From Candidatus Omnitrophota bacterium (GTDB taxonomy: Bacteria; Omnitrophota; Gorgyraeia; Gygaellales; Profunditerraquicolaceae): 7,575 bases of DNA. This document shows positions 1 through 5,901 of this stretch, piece by piece. Below the pieces are notes generated by a model. It was not told the DNA's origin and did not search any database. It saw only the letters and a list, made by a program, of their open reading frames with translations. The number at the start of each line of letters is the position of its first letter. Position 1 is the stretch's first letter. The DNA lies in assembly GCA_903907475.1 (NCBI GenBank), contig CAIVOB010000144.1, forward strand, positions 1 through 7,575, in the 5' to 3' direction. The translations under genes were made by a program, and so were the position numbers.

Positions 1-852
1 AACACCTGCAAAGTTAAAAACTTTCATTCCTCAACTTTTGTTGATTTTAAAGCTAATCCGATGATCTTAGCTAAGGCCAATGAATTAAAGGCCGATATAG
101 GTTTTCGTCAGCAGCTTTGGCAGGCGCATCAGGAGAATAAAACAGATTTATGTAAATTTTTGGAAAAATGGAGATTAGATAAGAATTTATTTACTATTTG
201 TTGGGCTAGAAGAGTAGCCGCGTATAAGCGTCCGAGTTTAATTCTCTATGATATTGAGCGTTTGGTGCGTTTGACGGAAAAATTCGGGCCGTTGCAGATA
301 ATTTTGGCCGGGAAGTCGCATCCGAATGATAATTTAGGTTTTACTTATATTAACGAGATGTTGGATAAAGTGGATAAACTAAAAGGTGATTATAATAAAT
401 TAAAGATTATTGTTTTAGAAAATTACGATATTTATATGGGGAAAATGCTTACTTCGGGAGTGGATGTTTGGCTGAATAATCCTTTACCTCCTTTTGAAGC
501 TTCCGGCACTAGTGGTATGAAAGCGATCGCAAACGGTGTTTTGCAAATGAGTACGGTGGATGGTTGGGTGGCTGAAGCGACTGATAGAAAGATTGGTGTG
601 TTTTTTGGTTATCAGAACAGCGAAGGTAGCGTCGGCAATGAATCGGATTTACATATGTATGAGGATTCAGAGAAACTTTACACTGCTTTGGAAGGTATGG
701 TGCAGTTATATTATCGGACTAATCAGCAGGATAAGGTGGACTTTTCATCGGAATGGATTGATATGATGATTGAGTGTATTTGTACCGCGGGTAAGTTTAA
801 TACTTATCGCATGCTGGATCAATATAAAAAGCTTATTTGGAAGATGGCTTAA
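1..852 (+). CDS. glgP: Alpha-glucan (glycogen/starch) phosphorylase, C-terminal part; 5' end outside window
   Basis: GT35-family phosphorylase, which releases glucose-1-phosphate from the ends of glycogen or maltodextrin using pyridoxal phosphate (PLP) in the cytoplasm. Frame 1 is open from base 1 to the TAA at 850-852, so the gene enters from the left; the ATG at 61 is only the first internal Met. Visible hallmarks: ARRVAAYKRPSLIL (codons around 204-245), the segment ENYDIYMGKMLTSGVDVWLN, and the PLP-site stretch EASGTSGMKAIANG followed by STVDGW. The Lys of GMK (codon 520-522) is the expected PLP-binding lysine. The compact spacing fits the short bacterial GT35 subtype (TIGR02094-like) rather than the long E. 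coli type; this assignment is from memory of the family. A T-rich tract separates the stop from tRNA-Arg 18 bases downstream; I see no hairpin terminator, so readthrough into the tRNA is plausible. Confidence 0.93.
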   Translation, partial: NTCKVKNFHSSTFVDFKANPMILAKANELKADIGFRQQLWQAHQENKTDLCKFLEKWRLDKNLFTICWARRVAAYKRPSLILYDIERLVRLTEKFGPLQIILAGKSHPNDNLGFTYINEMLDKVDKLKGDYNKLKIIVLENYDIYMGKMLTSGVDVWLNNPLPPFEASGTSGMKAIANGVLQMSTVDGWVAEATDRKIGVFFGYQNSEGSVGNESDLHMYEDSEKLYTALEGMVQLYYRTNQQDKVDFSSEWIDMMIECICTAGKFNTYRMLDQYKKLIWKMA

Positions 853-870
853 AAATTTTTTTGTTTTTTT

Positions 871-944
871 GCGCCTGTAGCTCAATTGGATAGAGTAACG
901 GCCTACGAAGCCGCGGGTTGCTGGTTCGACTCCAGCCAGGCGCA
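871..944 (+). tRNA. tRNA-Arg(ACG)
   Basis: Complete cloverleaf of 74 bases. The acceptor stem 871-877/937-943 is a perfect 7 bp pairing (GCGCCTG with CAGGCGC). The D arm pairs GCTC with GAGT and its loop carries GGATA, including A20, an arginine identity base. The anticodon loop CTACGAA puts ACG at 905-907. The T arm is GCTGG, TTCGACT, CCAGC; the discriminator is A944. The top anticodon-stem pair is an A-C mismatch (898/914). CCA is not encoded. ACG must be edited to ICG to read CGU, CGC and CGA codons; the editing enzyme, TadA, is encoded 8 bases downstream. No promoter is evident between the phosphorylase stop and this gene. Confidence 0.97.
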
Positions 945-952
945 TTTATATT

Positions 953-1414
953 ATGCTAAAAGTTCATGAATTTTATATGCGGGAAGCCTTAAGAGAAGCT
1001 CAAAAGGCTTTTCTTGAAGATGAAGTTCCGGTGGGCGCAGTGGTGGTTTATGAAAATAAGATTATTGCCCGTGGTCATAATCAAATTGAACGCTTAAAAG
1101 ATCCTACCGCACATGCGGAAATGATTGCGATTACCAGCGCCGCGAACTACTTGGGGACAAAGTGGTTGAACGAAGCTAGCCTCTATGTTACAATTGAACC
1201 TTGCAGTATGTGCGCGGGGGCAATGGTACTGGCGCGGATAAAAAATTTATATTTTGGGGCTTTAGATCCTAAAACCGGAGCGTGTGGCTCGGTAGTCAAT
1301 ATTGCTAATCACAAAAAACTTAATCATCGTATTAAAATAACCAAGGGAATCCTCGCAGAAGATTGCAGTTCTTTATTAAAAGAATTTTTTAAAAGAAAAA
1401 GAAAAAAAGTTTAA
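953..1414 (+). CDS. tadA: tRNA-specific adenosine deaminase
   Basis: Converts A34 of tRNA-Arg(ACG) to inosine, a zinc-dependent hydrolytic deamination in the cytoplasm. The 153-residue protein has usual TadA length. The catalytic signature is clear: H54-A-E56 (zinc ligand and proton-shuttling Glu) and P83-C84-S-M-C87 (two zinc ligands). The N-terminal helix with EVPVGAVVV and the basic C-terminus (KRKRKKV) are typical of TadA rather than of cytidine deaminases. Start: ATG at 953, only 8 bases after the 3' end of tRNA-Arg and without a Shine-Dalgarno; an ATG at 977 (residue 9) is possible, but residues 1-8 resemble other TadA N-termini. The stop lies 6 bases before tRNA-Ser. The message therefore appears to be freed by tRNA processing on both sides and may be translated almost leaderless (inference). 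Confidence 0.96.
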   Translation: MLKVHEFYMREALREAQKAFLEDEVPVGAVVVYENKIIARGHNQIERLKDPTAHAEMIAITSAANYLGTKWLNEASLYVTIEPCSMCAGAMVLARIKNLYFGALDPKTGACGSVVNIANHKKLNHRIKITKGILAEDCSSLLKEFFKRKRKKV

Positions 1415-1420
1415 GCGTTT

Positions 1421-1509
1421 GGAGAGGTGGCTGAGTGGTCGAAAGCAACTCACTGCTAATGAGTTGACCTGAGTAATCGGGTCCCTGGGTTCAAATCCCA
1501 GCCTCTCCG
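1421..1509 (+). tRNA. tRNA-Ser(GCT)
   Basis: Class II tRNA of 89 bases. The acceptor GGAGAGG (1421-1427) pairs with CCTCTCC (1502-1508), discriminator G1509, as expected for serine. The anticodon stem ACTCA/TGAGT encloses CTGCTAA, with anticodon GCT at 1455-1457 (reads AGC/AGU). The long variable arm has a GACC/GGTC stem (1466-1469 with 1480-1483). The T arm is CTGGG, TTCAAAT, CCCAG. CCA is not encoded. It sits 6 bases after the tadA stop and 24 bases before dnaX, a position where many Firmicutes have the SRP RNA gene. Confidence 0.97.
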
Positions 1510-1533
1510 TTGTTTCTACTCTACTAAAAACCT

Positions 1534-3162
1534 ATGTCCTACACAGTTTTTGCTTTAAAATGGCGTCCTCAGGATTTTGAAAGTATCGTCGGTCAGGATC
1601 ACATCGTCGGCACTCTTAAAAACGCAATTACTAAAAATCGCTTAGCGCATGCGTATCTTTTTACCGGCCCGCGCGGGGTAGGTAAAACTTCGACGGCGAG
1701 AATTTTAGCTAAGGCGCTTAACTGTCAGGAAGGCCCGACAATTACTCCTTGTCAAAAATGTCCGGCGTGTTTAGAAATTAATCAGGGCCGTTCTTTGGAC
1801 GTGATTGAAATTGATGGCGCTTCTAATCGCGGTATCGATGAAATTAGGGCTTTACGTGAGAATGTAAAATTCTCTCCCACGCGCGGTAAATATAAAGTTT
1901 ATATTATCGATGAAGTACACCAGATTACTCCCGATGGTTTTAATGCTTTACTTAAAACATTAGAGGAGCCTCCGGAGTTTGTAAAATTTATTTTTGCCAC
2001 CACCCATCCGCAAAAAGTAATGCCGACGATTATCTCTCGTTGTCAACGCATGGATTTTCGCCGGATTACCGTAAATGAAATTATCGTGCAATTAGAGAAA
2101 ATTATTCAATCCGAAAAAATTACGGTTGATAAAGAAGTGCTTTTTGCGGTTGCTAAAAGTAGTGAAGGATCTTTGCGGGATGCGGAATCGATTTTAGACC
2201 AGCTGGTTTCTTTTTCTAAAGGAAAAGTTTCTTTAAAAGACGCGATTGCGGTATTGGGCATGGTGGAACAGGATGTTTTGTTTGCGCTTACTGAGGCAAT
2301 AATCCAAAAAGATCCGCAAACGGCATTAAAATTATTTAATGAAATTATCGACGACGGAAAAGATGCGGGAGTGTTTTTGATTAATTTAATTGAACATTTT
2401 CGTAATCTTATGGTCGCTAAAGTTTCTCAAGCTGACGCGCAATTAGTGGACCTGCCACAGGAAGTCTGTGATCGCCTGTTTAAACAAAGCCAAGCATTGA
2501 CGTTGGAAGAAATTTTTACCGCTTTTAATATTTTGGTTAATACTCAGGAGATGACTAAGCGCCTGGATTCTCAGCGTATACCTTTAGAGATTAGCTTAGT
2601 GCGGTTGGCATATAAAAGGCCGGAGCATAGCAATCCCATTTCTTCAGGTCATGGTCAAGCCCAGAAATATCAGCCCCAGATAGTTAATAAAGTTGAAACT
2701 CCTAAAGTAAATACTGTCGTAACAGAGCAGAAAGCGTCACCGATTAAAGCGCCAATAGTTAAAGAACAAAATGCCAAGCCTGAAATAGTAAAAGAGGCGG
2801 TAGTTTTAAATCCGGTTTTGTCATTAGAAAGTTTAAAAAATATCTGGGGTAATATTGTCAATAATTTAGCGAAAGTTAAAATGTCGGTTTCGACTTATTT
2901 AAGTGAAGGCCAACCACTTAAAGTTCATGGTGATTTGGCAACCGTGGGTTTTCCTGTAAATTGTTCTTTACATAAAGATACTTTGGATAAAAAAGATAAC
3001 AAGGATTTGATTGAAAAAATAATTTTTGAATTAACTCAAGTAAATTTAAGGTTGAATTTTATTTTGGTGGCGGAAATGCAGCAGGACAGTGATACACGGA
3101 GTAACCCGGTGATTAAATCGGCGATGGACATGTTCGGAGGAAGGGTGGTTAAAGAATTTTAA
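1534..3162 (+). CDS. dnaX: DNA polymerase III subunit gamma/tau (clamp-loader ATPase)
   Basis: AAA+ subunit of the clamp loader that opens the beta clamp and places it on primed DNA; the tau form also tethers polymerase cores and helicase. The protein has 542 residues. Seen: N-terminal KWRPQDFESIVGQ; Walker A GPRGVGKT at 45-52; four zinc-finger cysteines C64, C73, C76 and C79; Walker B IIDEVH with D126-E127; sensor 1 FIFATT at 152-157; SRC arginine finger at 168-170; sensor 2 GSLRD around 212-216. Domain III ends near residue 365 (LVRLAYKRP). A Pro/Lys/Val-rich linker spans about 365-425, followed by a compact C-terminal domain from about residue 428. The ATG at 1534 is chosen because MSYTVFALKWRPQ matches DnaX N-termini; no Shine-Dalgarno precedes it. 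The TAA overlaps the recR ATG by one base, implying coupled translation. Confidence 0.97.
   Translation: MSYTVFALKWRPQDFESIVGQDHIVGTLKNAITKNRLAHAYLFTGPRGVGKTSTARILAKALNCQEGPTITPCQKCPACLEINQGRSLDVIEIDGASNRGIDEIRALRENVKFSPTRGKYKVYIIDEVHQITPDGFNALLKTLEEPPEFVKFIFATTHPQKVMPTIISRCQRMDFRRITVNEIIVQLEKIIQSEKITVDKEVLFAVAKSSEGSLRDAESILDQLVSFSKGKVSLKDAIAVLGMVEQDVLFALTEAIIQKDPQTALKLFNEIIDDGKDAGVFLINLIEHFRNLMVAKVSQADAQLVDLPQEVCDRLFKQSQALTLEEIFTAFNILVNTQEMTKRLDSQRIPLEISLVRLAYKRPEHSNPISSGHGQAQKYQPQIVNKVETPKVNTVVTEQKASPIKAPIVKEQNAKPEIVKEAVVLNPVLSLESLKNIWGNIVNNLAKVKMSVSTYLSEGQPLKVHGDLATVGFPVNCSLHKDTLDKKDNKDLIEKIIFELTQVNLRLNFILVAEMQQDSDTRSNPVIKSAMDMFGGRVVKEF
2832..2838 (+). other. Candidate -1 slippery heptamer in dnaX (weak)
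   Basis: T TTA AAA lies in the proper X XXY YYZ phase across codons 433-435. A -1 slip would add four codons and stop at TAA 2850-2852, giving a protein of about 439 residues that lacks only the C-terminal domain, as gamma does in E. coli. A weak AATAT/ATATT hairpin (2839-2843 with 2852-2856) follows. The same heptamer in the same phase occurs at 2232-2238 inside the ATPase core, where a slip makes no sense, and there is no upstream Shine-Dalgarno stimulator, so chance is quite possible. Confidence 0.2.
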
Positions 3163-3761
3163 TGGCTAATTATACCGCTTCGATTGAAAAATTAATGGAG
3201 TGCCTTATTAAATTACCAGGAGTGGGCAGGCGTAGTGCTGAGCGCATGGTAGCGCATATTTTAGGCGCGACCAAAGCTGAGGTACAGGATTTAGCGGCAG
3301 CTTTAGCGCGGGTAAAAGAAAATGTGCGTTCTTGTAAGATTTGTAATAATTTAAGTGAAGAGGATGCTTGTAAAATTTGTCAGGACCTGCGTCGACAAAA
3401 TGAAATTGTTTGCGTGGTTGAAAAACCCAGTGATGTTACGGCAATTGAAAAAGCGGGAAATTTTCATGGGGTTTACCATGTTTTGTTGGGTTCAATATCT
3501 CCTCTAGAAGGCAGAGGGCCAAGTGATTTGAAAATTGATGGATTAATCTTAAGAATTAAACAAGGCAATATTAAAGAAATTATTATTGCCACGGATGCTG
3601 ATACTGAAGGCGAGACTACTGCAATATATTTGACACAATTACTTAAGCCTCTCGGTGTGCATTTAAGCAGAATTGGTCTAGGTTTACCCATGGGTTCGAA
3701 TCTTGAATACGCTGATGCCACGACTCTTTCCAAATCCTTGGAATCTCGCCGCACAATATAA
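3162..3761 (+). CDS. recR: Recombination mediator protein RecR
   Basis: Ring-forming DNA-binding partner of RecO (and RecF) that loads RecA at single-stranded gaps. The 199 residues are the standard length. Domains in order: helix-hairpin-helix KLPGVGRRSAERM (17-29), Cys4 zinc finger C58-x2-C61-x8-C70-x2-C73, Toprim domain from about 81 to 175, and the Walker-B-like C-terminal segment LEYADATTLSKSLESRR. The Toprim acidic motif reads ATDADTEGE (143-151), with D145 and D147, whereas E. coli and Bacillus RecR have Asn-Pro at the corresponding position. The start overlaps the dnaX stop by one base; the only purine-rich stretch (GGAGG, 3136-3140) is 21 bases upstream, so re-initiation after dnaX is likely. 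ybaB, usually between dnaX and recR, is missing. Confidence 0.97.
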   Translation: MANYTASIEKLMECLIKLPGVGRRSAERMVAHILGATKAEVQDLAAALARVKENVRSCKICNNLSEEDACKICQDLRRQNEIVCVVEKPSDVTAIEKAGNFHGVYHVLLGSISPLEGRGPSDLKIDGLILRIKQGNIKEIIIATDADTEGETTAIYLTQLLKPLGVHLSRIGLGLPMGSNLEYADATTLSKSLESRRTI

Positions 3762-3766
3762 CTACG

Positions 3767-5692
3767 ATGATTAATATTATTAAATTATCAAAAAATTACG
3801 GTCCGAAAGTACTTTTTGAAGATATCTCTTTGGTAATTAACCAAGGAGAAAAGATCGGTTTAATCGGGCCCAATGGTACCGGTAAGAGTACTTTATTTTC
3901 TTTGATCTTACAGGAAACTGAACCTTCCAAGGGAGAGGTGCGGATTAATAAAGGAGTGCATATTGGCTATCTTCCTCAGGAGGCAAGTTTTCATTCTGAA
4001 CGCACGGTTTTAGCAGAGTTGACTGAAGGCGACGAGCGGATCATGGGTTTTAAAAAAGAGAAAGAAGATCTGGAATTAAAAAATGAAGCGGGTTCTAAAC
4101 GTTACGGAGAGGTGTTGCATGAATTGGAAACTTTAGGATTCTTTGAGCTGGAGCATAAAGCGGAAAAAATTCTCTCCGGGTTAGGTTTTAAGGAAAGGGA
4201 TTTTAAGCGCAAGATTATCGAGATGAGCGGGGGATGGCAAATGCGCGCGCTTTTGGGAAAGTTATTAACTTATCATTATGATCTTTTGCTTTTGGATGAA
4301 CCGACAAACTATTTAGATTTAAATGCCGCGTTATGGTTAAAAGATTATCTGGCGGATTTTCGCGGTACTTTTATTATGATTTCTCACGATAAAGCATTCC
4401 TCACGGATGTTACTAATTATACTCTTATTTTAGAGCATGGCGCGATTGCTAAAGTGCACGGTAATTATGAGCATTACGAAGAGATTAAGGCTCAAAGGCG
4501 GATTCATTTAGTTAAGCAATCGAAAGAGCAGGATAAAAAAGTTCAGCAATTAGAAAAATTTGTTGCCCGGTTTCATGCTCAGCCGAATAAAGCTGCTTCG
4601 GTGCGCGCTAAGCGCCGGGTTTTAGAAAGATTAGAAGATGATAAGGTTGTTGTTCCGCCGGATCCGCGGGAAAGTATCGGTAATTTTGTTTTTCCCCAAA
4701 CACGCCGCTCTGGGCATCGGGTGATTAATTTGGAAGGAATCTCTAAATCATATGGCGAGATAAAAGTTTATGAAAATTTGAATTTCGAAATCACTCAAGG
4801 TGAAAAAGCGGTTTTGGCTGGAGAAAATGGCGCGGGTAAATCTACTTTACTTAAAATTTTATCCGGGATTGTTGAAATTGATGGTGGCAATAGAGTGGTG
4901 GGGCATAATGTGGATATTGGTTATTTTTCGCAAACTCGGACTGATGTTTTAAATGTGGAAAATACAGTTTTACAAGAAGCTTATTCTGCTGCCCCCGGTT
5001 ATATGGCGGAAGAAGCGGTGCGTACAATTTTAGGAGCATTTTTATTTTCCGGAGATGATGCGGAGAAAAAGGTTAAAGTTCTTTCCGGAGGGGAAAAAAG
5101 CCGTTTAATTTTAGCCAAGCTTTTAATTGATCCGCCGAATTTTCTGTTGCTGGATGAACCAACCACGCATTTAGATGTTGATGCGGTTGACGCTCTGGTG
5201 CGTGCCCTGCAAAACTATGAAGGGACGATTGTTTTTATTAGCCATGATATTTATTTTGTTAGCTCTGTGGCGAATATTGTTTTTGAAGTGAAAGATGGAA
5301 GTATCAGAAAATTTCCCGGGACTTTTGATTATTACTTAGAAAAAAGAGATATGCCGTTAAATACGAGCGGTGTGCGTAAGGTTAAAGCGGCAGTGGTTAA
5401 GCCGGTGGATTTAGCGAAAGAAAGAATTAAGGAACAGGAGCGCAATAATAAGGAAGATGAGAAGAAGCGCAAAGGTAATAATGCTTTAATTCGGGATAAA
5501 ATTAATAAAATTATTAAGAAAAAAGAAGTTTTAGAGATTGAAAGTTATGCCAAGGCGCGGGCGTTATCTAATCCGCATTTTTACCGCGATGAAGAAACGG
5601 CTAAGGAGTATGGCCGTAGGATGAAAGAGATTGAAAAAGGCCTCGGGGAGCTTGATTTGGAAATAAAAGCCCTTGAAAGCCAGATTATTTAA
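3767..5692 (+). CDS. ABC-F family ATPase (ribosome-associated, Uup/YdiF-like)
   Basis: Soluble protein with two ABC domains and no membrane segments, as in ABC-F factors that act at the ribosomal E site to relieve stalling or, in some members, give antibiotic resistance. The 641 residues contain NBD1 with Walker A GPNGTGKST (34-42), signature MSGGWQMR (153-160) and Walker B LLLLDEPTNYLD (173-184) with switch His in ISHDKA (205-210). A charged interdomain linker covers about 236-315. NBD2 has GENGAGKST (352-360), LSGGEKSR (439-446), LLLDEPTTHLD (460-470) and ISHD (491-494). The C-terminal tail (about 545-640) is rich in Lys/Glu and should form a coiled coil, as in Uup/YdiF types. Both catalytic glutamates are present. 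It starts 5 bases after recR without a Shine-Dalgarno and is probably the last gene of that operon. The exact subfamily cannot be fixed by eye. Confidence 0.93.
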   Translation: MINIIKLSKNYGPKVLFEDISLVINQGEKIGLIGPNGTGKSTLFSLILQETEPSKGEVRINKGVHIGYLPQEASFHSERTVLAELTEGDERIMGFKKEKEDLELKNEAGSKRYGEVLHELETLGFFELEHKAEKILSGLGFKERDFKRKIIEMSGGWQMRALLGKLLTYHYDLLLLDEPTNYLDLNAALWLKDYLADFRGTFIMISHDKAFLTDVTNYTLILEHGAIAKVHGNYEHYEEIKAQRRIHLVKQSKEQDKKVQQLEKFVARFHAQPNKAASVRAKRRVLERLEDDKVVVPPDPRESIGNFVFPQTRRSGHRVINLEGISKSYGEIKVYENLNFEITQGEKAVLAGENGAGKSTLLKILSGIVEIDGGNRVVGHNVDIGYFSQTRTDVLNVENTVLQEAYSAAPGYMAEEAVRTILGAFLFSGDDAEKKVKVLSGGEKSRLILAKLLIDPPNFLLLDEPTTHLDVDAVDALVRALQNYEGTIVFISHDIYFVSSVANIVFEVKDGSIRKFPGTFDYYLEKRDMPLNTSGVRKVKAAVVKPVDLAKERIKEQERNNKEDEKKRKGNNALIRDKINKIIKKKEVLEIESYAKARALSNPHFYRDEETAKEYGRRMKEIEKGLGELDLEIKALESQII

Positions 5693-5738
5693 TGATAATA
5701 TATCAACCGTTATCGTCTTAATATTTAATTAAATCTAT

Positions 5739-5814
5739 TCCCCCTTAGCTCAGTTGGTAGAGCGAGAGACTGTTAATCTCCAGGTCCGTGGTTCGAGTCC
5801 ACGAGGGGGAGCCA
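5739..5814 (+). tRNA. tRNA-Asn(GTT), CCA encoded
   Basis: Complete cloverleaf. The acceptor TCCCCCT (5739-5745) pairs with AGGGGGA (5804-5810), discriminator G5811, then encoded CCA (5812-5814). The D arm is GCTC/GAGC with loop AGTTGGTA. Anticodon loop CTGTTAA has GTT at 5772-5774. T arm is CGTGG, TTCGAGT, CCACG. U1-A72 and G73 fit asparagine. The top anticodon-stem pair is an A-C mismatch (5765/5781). Unlike the two upstream tRNA genes, this one encodes its CCA. An intrinsic terminator follows 5 bases later. It marks the border between housekeeping genes and an accessory-looking region. Confidence 0.97.
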
Positions 5815-5819
5815 TTCGT

Positions 5820-5848
5820 AAAGCCCGGCGTTTTTGCCGGGCTTTTTG
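5820..5848 (+). terminator. Rho-independent terminator after tRNA-Asn
   Basis: Perfect 10 bp stem AAAGCCCGGC (5820-5829) with GCCGGGCTTT (5836-5845), six-base loop GTTTTT and a T run that ends at 5847. It ends the tRNA-Asn transcript and shields the region to the right from readthrough. Too few A residues precede it to make a good terminator for the - strand. Confidence 0.92.
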
Positions 5849-5852
5849 TTCG

Positions 5853-5876
5853 GGCTCCCCCGAAAGGACTCGAACC
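5853..5876 (-). pseudogene. Relic of a tRNA 3' end (T arm plus acceptor strand), inverted relative to tRNA-Asn
   Basis: Read on the - strand this 24-base block is a T loop and acceptor strand: GGTTCGAGTCC, TTTC, then GGGGGAGCC. It matches 20 of 24 bases of the tRNA-Asn 3' end (5790-5813); all four differences are in the central ACGA/TTTC. Upstream on the - strand the 5' half of the T stem no longer pairs fully and no anticodon arm can be found, so it is not a functional tRNA. Acceptor ending GGGGGA plus G73 suggests an Asn-type tRNA. Such 3' fragments are typical of attachment sites carried by elements that integrate in tRNA genes; the inverted orientation is unusual for a simple attL/attR pair. 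Function is inferred. Confidence 0.55.
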
Positions 5877-5881
5877 TAAAA

Positions 5882-5901
5882 AGAAGACAATAGAAGACAA
5901 T
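5882..5901. repeat. Two tandem copies of a 10-base unit
   Basis: AGAAGACAAT occurs twice without interruption (5882-5891 and 5892-5901), followed by AGACAG, which resembles a partial third copy and also begins the large inverted repeat. It could be a small duplication at an insertion junction. Nothing else is evident. Confidence 0.6.

Noticed and set aside
560..766. A 68-codon + strand frame inside the phosphorylase
   Set aside because: Out-of-frame shadow of the conserved PLP region, with no Shine-Dalgarno or recognisable domain.
852..870. A/T-rich tract after the phosphorylase as a terminator
   Set aside because: There is a T run but no hairpin before it, so an intrinsic terminator cannot be supported.
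745..945. A - strand frame whose product begins MRLAGVEPATRGFVGRY
   Set aside because: This is the complement of the tRNA-Arg gene and the phosphorylase tail; such RLAGVEPATRG-type frames are well-known spurious translations of tRNA genes.
2232..2238. Second T TTA AAA heptamer in dnaX as a frameshift site
   Set aside because: A slip here would cut the ATPase/collar core and stop near 2292; it shows that the motif can occur by chance.
2670..2861. A - strand frame inside dnaX
   Set aside because: Arises from the low-complexity linker of DnaX; no independent support.
3473..3754. A 93-codon frame on the - strand
   Set aside because: Fully inside recR, which has all family motifs on the + strand; no start signal.
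4851..5039. A - strand frame inside the ABC-F gene
   Set aside because: Overlaps the second ATPase domain, which is clearly coding on the + strand.
5693..5738. Promoter for tRNA-Asn
   Set aside because: The stretch is AT-rich with several poor -10 candidates but no convincing -35 at proper spacing.
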